NCBI GenBank assembly: GCA_030671565.1
Contig: DAOVIC010000038.1
Location: forward strand, 1 to 11,894
Source: Anaerohalosphaeraceae bacterium
Lineage (GTDB): Bacteria > Planctomycetota > Phycisphaerae > Sedimentisphaerales > Anaerohalosphaeraceae
Reading direction: 5' to 3'
Length of the DNA stretch: 11,894 bases
Shown: positions 5,701 to 11,894 of the stretch, piece by piece
Layout: every line of letters begins with the position of its first letter
Numbering within the stretch: the stretch's first letter is position 1
Translations under genes and position numbers: made by a program
The notes under the pieces: generated by a model
The model's database searches: none
What the model was told of the DNA's origin: nothing
The model's input: the letters and a program-made list of their open reading frames with translations, nothing else

Positions 5701-7296
5701 ATGAAACGGTACAGCGTAACATTTTCTCCCCAGGGCAAACAGATTTTTGTCCACGAAGGGGTAACCGTCCTTGAGGCGGCCGGGTTGGCAGGCGTAATAC
5801 TAAACAGCGTCTGCGCCGGAGCCGGTACATGCGGAAAGTGTACCGTCAGGATCGAACCGCACGGCCTCGAAGTAGTTGCCTGCAGCTGGCTCATCGAGGG
5901 AGACATTACCGTAGTGGTTCCCCAGCAAGCCCCATTATTCGCTAAGCGGGTACTTGAAGAGGGCATTCAGCTTCAAGGCGACATTTCATGTGACATCGCA
6001 GCCAAATATCCCTCAAGGACCGCCAAACAGATTTTTGGCATTTCCCTCGATATAGGAACAACGACAGTCGTCGCAAAGCTGCTCGATCTTAAAGATGGCA
6101 GATGTTTGGCTACCGCCTCAGGCGTAAATCCCCAGATGGCATTTGGCGATGATGTCATCAGCAGAATTTCCAATGCAGGTACAGAAAAGGGTTTTACCAA
6201 ACTGCACGACATGATCATTTCATATGTAAATTCGCTTATCACTGAACTGTGCAAAGATGCTGAAATTGATGCTGATGATATTTATGAAATATCCGTCGCA
6301 GGCAATACCGCCATGAATCACCTCTTTCTCGCTCTGCCGGTAAAGCAGCTTGGTGAAGCACCGTACGAGGCATATTCGCTCCAGGCGTTTGACAAAACCC
6401 CTGCTCAAATGTCTCTGAACATCAACTCCGCCGGCAATGTTCACGTTATGGAAAATATTGCAGGTTTTGTCGGCTCGGACACTACCGCTGTCGCACTAGC
6501 CGTTTCTTTCGACAAGATCGACAAGATAACCCTTATGGTTGACATCGGAACCAATGGCGAATTACTCCTGGGAACAAAGGACGATCTCTACGCTGCGAGT
6601 TGTGCTGCAGGCCCTGCCCTTGAGGGTGCCCGGATCGGCCAGGGATCCAGGGCGGTCGCAGGCGCCATCGAGTCCGTTCGGTTTGACGATAAGGATGTTT
6701 ACGTAGATGTGATCGGCGAAGAACCCGCCATCTCGATTTGCGGAAGCGGCCTCATAGATGCAGTTGCAGTAATGCTCGATTTGGAAATTATCGACTCGAC
6801 GGGACGTTTCGCCGAAAAGTCTGCTCTTGAACAAAAACTAAGTCCGGCGATCATTAACCGCCTTATCGAAAAAGATGGCCACCCCGGTTTCGTTTTGGCA
6901 TGGGGAGATGATAAACGCAAGGACCTCGTCATTTCACAACGTGACATTCGTCAAATGCAGCTCGCCAAAGGCGCCATACGCACAGGCATCGTTATTCTCC
7001 AGAAAGAATTGGGCATCGAAGACAAAGATATCGAACAGGTCTTCCTGGCAGGGGCCTTCGGCAATTATATCAGCAGAGAAAGTGCGCTAAGAATAGGAAT
7101 GCTCCCGGATATCCCCTGCGAAAAAATACATTTCATTGGCAACGCAGCCAGCACAGGCGCTCAAATGGCATTACTGTCAAGCGAAATGAGAAACCTCGCT
7201 GCTGATATCACCGGGAACATCAAATACATAGAAATAGCAATGGCAAAAGACTTTCAAAACACCTTTGCAGACAGCATGTTGTTCCCAAAAAAATAA
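5701..7296 (+). CDS. Corrinoid protein reductive activator (RACo-like: [2Fe-2S] ferredoxin plus ASKHA ATPase, DUF4445)
   Basis: RACo-type proteins use ATP to drive electron transfer that returns an inactivated Co(II) corrinoid cofactor to Co(I). Residues 1-85 are a plant-type [2Fe-2S] ferredoxin domain with C38, C44, C47 and C61 (C-x5-C-x2-C-x13-C). Residues from about 110 form the ASKHA-fold region: phosphate-binding ISLDIGTTTV (114-123), AGNTAMNHLFL (200-210), MVDIGTNGELLLG (279-291), CAAGPALEGARI (301-312), ICGSGLIDAV (346-355), and the late FLAGAFGNYI (448-457). The ending AMAKDFQNTFADSMLFP is typical of the family. At 531 residues it is normal in length. The frame opens 13 codons earlier at 5662, but those codons are the terminator hairpin, so ATG 5701 (or GTG 5695) is preferred; neither has a good Shine-Dalgarno. 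No CODH/ACS or methyltransferase gene is adjacent, so the partner could be a methionine synthase lacking its reactivation domain. Confidence 0.88.
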   Translation: MKRYSVTFSPQGKQIFVHEGVTVLEAAGLAGVILNSVCAGAGTCGKCTVRIEPHGLEVVACSWLIEGDITVVVPQQAPLFAKRVLEEGIQLQGDISCDIAAKYPSRTAKQIFGISLDIGTTTVVAKLLDLKDGRCLATASGVNPQMAFGDDVISRISNAGTEKGFTKLHDMIISYVNSLITELCKDAEIDADDIYEISVAGNTAMNHLFLALPVKQLGEAPYEAYSLQAFDKTPAQMSLNINSAGNVHVMENIAGFVGSDTTAVALAVSFDKIDKITLMVDIGTNGELLLGTKDDLYAASCAAGPALEGARIGQGSRAVAGAIESVRFDDKDVYVDVIGEEPAISICGSGLIDAVAVMLDLEIIDSTGRFAEKSALEQKLSPAIINRLIEKDGHPGFVLAWGDDKRKDLVISQRDIRQMQLAKGAIRTGIVILQKELGIEDKDIEQVFLAGAFGNYISRESALRIGMLPDIPCEKIHFIGNAASTGAQMALLSSEMRNLAADITGNIKYIEIAMAKDFQNTFADSMLFPKK

Positions 7297-7342
7297 ATCG
7301 CCCCGAAAACAAAATATCCAAAACCGAATCCGCAGGGAGCGG

Positions 7343-7753
7343 TTATAGATTGCCGACCTCTTTGCCAAACCCCAGTTTTTCGACTTCCGCGATCAAATCA
7401 TCTTTTCGTATTGGTTTAATAAGATAAGCCGCACATCCGTTCTCAATCGCGGATTCCCTGCCGCCAGGCTGATTGGTGGCTGTCGTAATAATGACGTTGA
7501 CTCCATCTCCCTCGCCAACTCCGTTTTCTTTTTCCAGTTGACGGATGAGCCCCAGTGCTTCCAGCCCGTCCATCTCAGGCATCATTATATCCAGGCACAC
7601 AAGGTCATAAGGATCGTTACTAAGTATCCCCAGTTCGATTGCGTGAACTGCCTCTACCCCGTTAATAGCAACTGCACATTCCCCAAAACTTGCAAGATAT
7701 ATTTGTATCAGCCTTCGTGCAGTAAAATCATCTTCAACTATAAGACTTTTCAT
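7343..7753 (-). CDS. Stand-alone CheY-like response regulator receiver protein
   Basis: This 136-residue protein is a single receiver domain without an output domain. Key residues are in place: the acidic pair D8/D9 in IVEDD, phosphoacceptor D55 in LVCLDIMMPEMDG, T90/T91 after the hydrophobic strand VNVII, and K113 in AYLIKPI. Such proteins act as phosphate shuttles or bind a protein target directly. It starts 22 bases after the stop of the hybrid histidine kinase on the same strand, so it is probably co-transcribed and the kinase is its likely phosphodonor, through the kinase's own HPt domain. A modest GGA lies eight bases before the ATG. The insert KENGVGEGDGV (75-85) is longer than in CheY, as in many receivers of this subgroup. 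It converges on the RACo-like gene with a 46-base gap, in which only a 4-bp CCGC/GCGG stem is seen. Confidence 0.92.
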   Translation of the reverse strand: MKSLIVEDDFTARRLIQIYLASFGECAVAINGVEAVHAIELGILSNDPYDLVCLDIMMPEMDGLEALGLIRQLEKENGVGEGDGVNVIITTATNQPGGRESAIENGCAAYLIKPIRKDDLIAEVEKLGFGKEVGNL

Positions 7754-7775
7754 TTTTCGTTTCCAAAGTGGTAAA

Positions 7776-9833
7776 TTATTTATTTTGTGTTTCTACGATT
7801 TTTTTGCAGAAATCGCCAAGCTCATCTATCGCTTTTTTTGTGTTCTCGATCTCTTTGTTTGCCAACATAACCTCAACATTGCTGAGATATTTGCTCAGTA
7901 CCATAAATCCGGCGCTTCCGCTGGCACCCTTGAGTTGATGTGTAAGTTTTTTCAAAAGTTCAAAGTCCAACTCCTGGCACGCGTCAGATATCTGTGTTAC
8001 CAACTCTGGTAATTCTTCCATAAACACATCGATTACAGGTTGAAGATGTACATCGCCCAAAAGATTTGAAGTTATCGCCGCCGAATCTGCATCGCCTTCT
8101 TCGTTTCTGGCGAGATGTTTGGACAATATTTCACGGAACAATTTTTTTTGCAGCGGCTTGGCAAGGTATCCGTCACATCCGGCATCCAGACACTTCTGCT
8201 CGTCGCCTTTCATGGCATTAGCGGTAAGTGCGATAATGGGTGTGTCTATCCCTTGCTGGCGTAATAAACGTGTCGCCTCATAACCGTTCATCTTCGGCAT
8301 TTGTATATCCATCAGGATCAGGTCAAACGTCTCGGAACCGACAAACTCAACCGCCTCTGTCCCGTCGCTGACCAAGGTAACTTCCATACCCATCTTTTCT
8401 AGAAGTATCTTAACAAGCATCTGGTTAGATACGTTGTCTTCTGCGACGAGAACACGTCCTGACAGTTTGCCCGCCTGCTCTCCGTCTTTATATTCACTGT
8501 TGGCATCTCTTTCCATTATTTCGTCCTTAATTGATGTTGTTTTTTCCCTCTTCGGATTCAGCGGCAGCATAATAGTAAATGTTGCCCCTTCACCTAACGT
8601 GCTTACTACCGATATTTTCCCGCCTAATAATTCGACCAGCTTTTTTGAGATTGCCAGTCCCAGCCCGGAACCACCGAACTTTCTCGTTATATTCTCTTCT
8701 GCCTGGCTGAAAGATCTGAATATCGTTCCCTGCTTATCCGCAGGTATCCCCATACCCGTATCCTCAACATCAAAGCGAGCCCACTTTTCTTCGTCGATAA
8801 CTTCTGCTGTAGCTTTCAGATGAACGTGACCGTCTTCAGTAAACTTAATCGCATTGCTAACAAGGTTTAGCAAACACTGACGCAATCGCACGGGATCGGT
8901 GTATATGGTCCTCGGAAGCGATTTGTCGCGGATTATCTTAAAGTCAATATCCTTTGCTTTTGCCATAGGCCGCATCATTGTGTAGATTGCATCAAAGGCC
9001 TCATCAAATGATGTGGCAATTATTTCGGCATCAAGTTTGCCGGCTTCGATCTTTGAAAAGTCCAGTATGTCATTTATAAGGCTATGAAGATTTTCACCCG
9101 CATCCCAGATCGTCTTTAGATATTCCCGTTCTCTCGGATTGCTGATCTCATCGAGTAATAAATCCGTGAAACCGATTATCGAATTCATCGGTGTTCGAAT
9201 TTCGTGTGACATATTAGCAAGGAAATCACTCTTAGCATGCGTAGCCTCCATCGCCTTCTGTGCGGCTTGGTTCGCTCGTTTAATAGCAGGCTCCATCTCC
9301 TTGTTCATCTGTTCGATCTTTTCCTTCGCACGATTTGCATGTTTCATCGTCTCAAGAGCTTCTCTGCGAGATCTGGCAAGTGCACGGTTTTGCATCTGGA
9401 GGAGGCCATTTACTTTAGTAAGTTCTTTGTTCGTTTGCTCGATCGTTTTTTCAGTTTGCCTGCGGTCTGTTACATCGCGAACAAAATAAAGAAAAATATC
9501 CTTCTTACCAAACGTAAATGCGCTGCGGCGGATTTCAATGTCAAAAGTTTCTCCGTCATGCCATAAACCAACAGAGACAAGACGAGCTATCCCGGATGAT
9601 TTAACGCGATTATGGAAATCTGTAAAAGACTTTGCCTCCTCGCCGGCAATAAGCTCTTTGCTTTCCATTCCGGCCAATTCTTCCCGGCTGTAACCAAACA
9701 TCTTGCTGCAAGCCGGGTTGGCATCTATGATCACACCATCCGCATTGCAAAACCACAGTGCATCAACGCACGCTTCAAAAGCAGAGCGATAAACTCCGTC
9801 GATATCACGGCATTTTCTGTCTTCTTCTTTCAC
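7776..9833 (-). CDS. Hybrid sensor histidine kinase: PAS, coiled coil, HisKA, HATPase, receiver, HPt
   Basis: This is a 685-residue multi-domain kinase (numbering from the GTG at 9833). A PAS sensor spans about 15-125 ([18 protein letters not shown], then VRDVTDRR). A long coiled coil follows (125-200). HisKA has H210 in [16 protein letters not shown]. HATPase_c has the N box [19 protein letters not shown] and [10 protein letters not shown] receiver follows (462-570) with D509 in LILMDIQMP and K559 in LAKPL. A C-terminal HPt domain has H632 in [13 protein letters not shown]. All phosphotransfer residues are intact, so a full His-Asp-His relay is possible. No membrane helix is seen, so it should sense a cytoplasmic signal. 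The frame extends to a TTG at 9857, but only the GTG at 9833-9831 has a good Shine-Dalgarno (GGAG, seven bases upstream), so that start is chosen. The relay probably ends on the co-transcribed receiver protein. Confidence 0.93.
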   Translation of the reverse strand: MKEEDRKCRDIDGVYRSAFEACVDALWFCNADGVIIDANPACSKMFGYSREELAGMESKELIAGEEAKSFTDFHNRVKSSGIARLVSVGLWHDGETFDIEIRRSAFTFGKKDIFLYFVRDVTDRRQTEKTIEQTNKELTKVNGLLQMQNRALARSRREALETMKHANRAKEKIEQMNKEMEPAIKRANQAAQKAMEATHAKSDFLANMSHEIRTPMNSIIGFTDLLLDEISNPREREYLKTIWDAGENLHSLINDILDFSKIEAGKLDAEIIATSFDEAFDAIYTMMRPMAKAKDIDFKIIRDKSLPRTIYTDPVRLRQCLLNLVSNAIKFTEDGHVHLKATAEVIDEEKWARFDVEDTGMGIPADKQGTIFRSFSQAEENITRKFGGSGLGLAISKKLVELLGGKISVVSTLGEGATFTIMLPLNPKREKTTSIKDEIMERDANSEYKDGEQAGKLSGRVLVAEDNVSNQMLVKILLEKMGMEVTLVSDGTEAVEFVGSETFDLILMDIQMPKMNGYEATRLLRQQGIDTPIIALTANAMKGDEQKCLDAGCDGYLAKPLQKKLFREILSKHLARNEEGDADSAAITSNLLGDVHLQPVIDVFMEELPELVTQISDACQELDFELLKKLTHQLKGASGSAGFMVLSKYLSNVEVMLANKEIENTKKAIDELGDFCKKIVETQNK

Positions 9834-10178
9834 TGATTTTCTCCGCTTCCTGTCCAATTTTTACAAAACTGTGACAGAATTTGTTTGCAGGAATACGCAA
9901 TCCATCGGAATCTACTTCGGCATGTTAGGTTTGACGTTTCACGTACTTACCCCACAAACGCTCTACTGAGCCCAAAATACACCCTTTTAATTATATTATT
10001 TTGTTTAGTACCGATAATCTGCCGCTCATTTGCATGCCCGCATTTCTGACCTGCCTGTTGACGCCGCAACAATCTCAAGATAAAATGACCCGTTTTCAAG
10101 GCAGGCGAATACCGTTTTGAAATAAATCATGGCTTTACGGTAAATATTATTACAAAAATAGAACAGGACGCAGAAACA
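9834..10178. other. 345-bp intergenic region between divergent kinase and dapL genes
   Basis: No convincing gene is present. The region holds an AT-rich tract (about 9985-10005), with a TATAAT on the minus strand at 9995-9990 that might serve the kinase but lacks a good -35. A 7-bp inverted repeat, CCTGCCT and AGGCAGG, is about 45 bases apart near 10050-10105, of unknown meaning. The putative dapL promoter is at its right end. The longest frame on the plus strand is 28 codons with no Shine-Dalgarno. No riboswitch-like conserved core could be recognised by eye. Confidence 0.5.
10117..10146 (+). promoter_or_regulatory. Putative sigma70-type promoter of dapL-folK
   Basis: TTGAAA (10117-10122) and TAAATA (10141-10146) are 18 bases apart and would leave a leader of about 25 bases before the dapL ATG. 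It is a moderate consensus match. An AGGA is found about 11 bases before the ATG, a rather distant Shine-Dalgarno. Confidence 0.35.
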
Positions 10179-11405
10179 ATGATAAATATCAACGAAAATT
10201 TCCTGAAACTTCAGGCCGGCTATCTTTTCCCCGAGATATCACGAAGGGTAGCTAAATTTGCGGATAATAACCCCGATGCCAATATTATTAAGCTCGGCAT
10301 AGGTGACGTAACTGAACCTCTGGCACCTGCTGTCATAGAAGCGATGCACAAGGCCGTCGATGAGATGTCCGAAAAGAAAACATTCCGAGGTTACGGACCC
10401 GAGCAGGGCTACGCATTTCTTGCAGACGCCATTATCCAAAACGACTTTCTTCCGCGAGGTGTAAACCTCGACTCAAGCGAGATATTCATAAGCGACGGCT
10501 CAAAATGTGACACCGGAAATTTCCAGGAAATTTTCGCACTTAACAACACCATCGCGGTAACGGACCCCGTCTACCCCGTCTATGTAGACACAAACGTTAT
10601 GGCCGGAAGAACCGGCGCCCCATTGGAAGGCGGAGCATACGAAAACATCGTCTACATGCCATGCAACGCCGAAAACAATTTCGTCCCCGCTTTACCCAAG
10701 CAACCCGTCGATCTGATATACCTCTGTTACCCAAACAACCCAACAGGCGCAGTTGCCACAAAAGCCGAACTTGCCAAATGGGTGGATTACGCCAGAAAGA
10801 ACAAGGCGATAATCCTCTTCGACGCCGCATACGAAGCGTTCATCTCCGACCCTGACATACCCCATTCTATCTACGAGATCGAAGGCGCTCGCGAAGTCGC
10901 CGTCGAATTTAGAAGCTTTTCAAAAACCGCAGGCTTCACCGGCGTAAGATGTGCCTTTACTGTGGTCCCAAAAGAGCTAAAGGCCTACACTGCCGCCAAC
11001 GAATCCATAGAAGTAAACCCAATCTGGAACCGCAGGCACTGCACAAAGTTCAACGGTGTCTCCTACATGATCCAGGCTGCCGCAAAAGCAATATACACCC
11101 CCGACGGCAAACAGCAGATAGCAGATACCATCGCACTATACATGAATAACGCGAAAATAATGCGAAGCGCCCTCACCGACCTCGGTTACGAAGTCTACGG
11201 CGGAATAAACGCCCCATACATCTGGCTAAAAACCCCAGCCTCCATCGGTTCATGGCAATTTTTCGACACTTTGCTAAACAAAGCCAATGTCGTAGGCACC
11301 CCCGGCGCAGGCTTTGGCGCATCCGGCGAAGGATATTTCCGCCTAAGTGCCTTCAATAACTTAGATGCCGTAAAAGAAGCAATGAGCAGGATCGCAAAAA
11401 TTTAG
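10179..11405 (+). CDS. dapL: LL-diaminopimelate aminotransferase
   Basis: DapL converts tetrahydrodipicolinate directly to LL-2,6-diaminopimelate with glutamate as amino donor, in lysine and peptidoglycan precursor synthesis. It bypasses the succinylase or acetylase steps. The protein has 408 residues, the usual length. It opens with [20 protein letters not shown], typical of the family, then [13 protein letters not shown] and the substrate loop [15 protein letters not shown] contacts are visible: [11 protein letters not shown] (106-116), PVYPVY around Y132, CYPNNPTG with N187, D215 and Y218 in [10 protein letters not shown], the Schiff-base lysine K249 in [13 protein letters not shown], and R388 in GYFRLSAF for the substrate carboxylate. 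A bifunctional aspartate aminotransferase is unlikely given the DapL-specific blocks. folK begins ten bases after its stop, so the two are probably one operon. The DapL route is used by plants, chlamydiae and some other PVC bacteria and anaerobes. Confidence 0.95.
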   Translation: MININENFLKLQAGYLFPEISRRVAKFADNNPDANIIKLGIGDVTEPLAPAVIEAMHKAVDEMSEKKTFRGYGPEQGYAFLADAIIQNDFLPRGVNLDSSEIFISDGSKCDTGNFQEIFALNNTIAVTDPVYPVYVDTNVMAGRTGAPLEGGAYENIVYMPCNAENNFVPALPKQPVDLIYLCYPNNPTGAVATKAELAKWVDYARKNKAIILFDAAYEAFISDPDIPHSIYEIEGAREVAVEFRSFSKTAGFTGVRCAFTVVPKELKAYTAANESIEVNPIWNRRHCTKFNGVSYMIQAAAKAIYTPDGKQQIADTIALYMNNAKIMRSALTDLGYEVYGGINAPYIWLKTPASIGSWQFFDTLLNKANVVGTPGAGFGASGEGYFRLSAFNNLDAVKEAMSRIAKI

Positions 11406-11415
11406 GGCAGCTCTA

Positions 11416-11894
11416 ATGAAAATCTACATCGGATTAGGCAGCAACCTCGGCGACCGCTACGCAACCATCGAACAGGCATCCAAAGAGCTAAACAATTGTG
11501 ACGGCATTACCGTCGAAAAGTTAAGCGATTCTCTGGAAACCCCTCCGCTTGCCGGCATGGACCAGCCTGCATACATAAACTCCGTCGCGGAAATATCCAC
11601 AAACCTGCCCCCCGAAGCTCTTCTAAAAAAGCTTCAGACGATCGAACAAAAACTCGGCAGAACCCCCAGTGAAAAATGGAACTCGCGCACAATAGACCTC
11701 GACCTGCTCATATATGATGATATTATTTTGCAAACCCCCGAGCTAACGATCCCGCATCCCCAGATGCACCTCCGGTCATTCGTGCTAAACGGTATGTCCC
11801 AACTCGCAGGCGATCTGATCCATCCCGTTCTGAAACGCTCGATGAACGAACTGGCCAAAAGGCTGAATTCAAACAGCTTCGCACTAAACCCCAA
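11416..11894 (+). CDS. folK: 2-amino-4-hydroxy-6-hydroxymethyldihydropteridine diphosphokinase (HPPK), 3' end outside window
   Basis: HPPK transfers pyrophosphate from ATP to 6-hydroxymethyl-7,8-dihydropterin in folate synthesis, in the cytoplasm. From the ATG at 11416 the frame stays open for 159 codons to the edge of the window, so the stop codon is not seen. Typical HPPK is about 160 residues, so little may be missing, unless a further domain follows. Motifs match closely: IYIGLGSNLGDR (3-14), TPPLAGMDQPAYINSV with N55 (42-57), LGRTPSEKWNSRTIDLDLL with R82, W88, R91 and the magnesium-binding aspartates D94 and D96, and IPHPQMHLRSFVL with H114. All active-site residues are present. The start lies ten bases after the dapL stop, with a weak AGGG box overlapping that stop, so it is likely the second gene of a dapL-folK operon. 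Sharing an operon with a lysine gene has no obvious pathway logic. Confidence 0.93.
   Translation, partial: MKIYIGLGSNLGDRYATIEQASKELNNCDGITVEKLSDSLETPPLAGMDQPAYINSVAEISTNLPPEALLKKLQTIEQKLGRTPSEKWNSRTIDLDLLIYDDIILQTPELTIPHPQMHLRSFVLNGMSQLAGDLIHPVLKRSMNELAKRLNSNSFALNP

Noticed and set aside
7297..7342. CCGC/GCGG stem between RACo-like and receiver genes as a terminator
   Set aside because: The stem is only 4 bp with no T run, too weak to call.
8434..8823. 129-codon plus-strand frame within the hybrid kinase
   Set aside because: It is antisense to the HATPase and receiver domains, which carry intact motifs.
9834..9857. TTG start adding eight residues to the hybrid kinase
   Set aside because: There is no Shine-Dalgarno before the TTG, while the GTG at 9833 has GGAG at the right distance.
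10034..10120. 28-codon frame starting at an ATG near 10034 in the kinase-dapL gap
   Set aside because: It has no Shine-Dalgarno and an unremarkable composition, and it ends inside the putative dapL promoter.
1..11894. Defence island, CRISPR array, prophage or transposase
   Set aside because: No regularly spaced repeats, phage genes, transposase motifs or defence domains were seen on either strand.

Overview
The window looks like chromosomal DNA of a free-living anaerobic bacterium of the PVC group, most likely a planctomycete of the Phycisphaerae/Sedimentisphaerales type. This is an inference from several features: a sulfatase with an extra C-terminal domain, an ECF sigma factor operon with a membrane partner and a helical periplasmic protein, a rhomboid protein with a C-terminal tail domain, a RACo-type corrinoid activator, and the LL-diaminopimelate aminotransferase route to lysine. 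Base composition is moderate and fairly even. No transposase, integrase, tRNA, rRNA or CRISPR array was seen.

Layout. (1) 1-726 (+) is the 3' end of a sulfatase gene. It converges on bioF (minus strand, stop at 888), and the whole gap between the two stop codons is one imperfect palindrome of about 165 bp. (2) bioF and a rhomboid gene (2142-2996, +) diverge from a short shared promoter region. (3) On the minus strand, 4851-3030 is an apparent operon: an ECF sigma factor, a single-pass membrane protein that is probably the anti-sigma factor, and an exported lysine-rich helical protein. The last two genes are one base apart. (4) A small CxxC protein (5415-5128, minus) diverges from a 26-codon gene for a very basic microprotein (5539-5619, +) that the usual length cutoffs miss. 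The microprotein gene has its own promoter, a Shine-Dalgarno site and a strong intrinsic terminator. (5) A RACo-like [2Fe-2S]/ASKHA protein starts eight bases after that terminator (5701-7296, +). (6) On the minus strand, a hybrid histidine kinase (9833-7776) is followed by a stand-alone receiver protein (7753-7343), forming a phosphorelay module. (7) After a 345-bp gap, dapL (10179-11405, +) is followed 10 bases later by folK, which runs off the end of the window.

Most of the genes are housekeeping or signalling genes of recognisable families. The least explained items are the 165-bp palindrome, the microprotein unit with a terminator that may also carry the next gene's promoter, and the oppositely charged pair of proteins downstream of the ECF sigma factor. 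No clear new defence or mobile system is visible. Nothing here was checked against a database.
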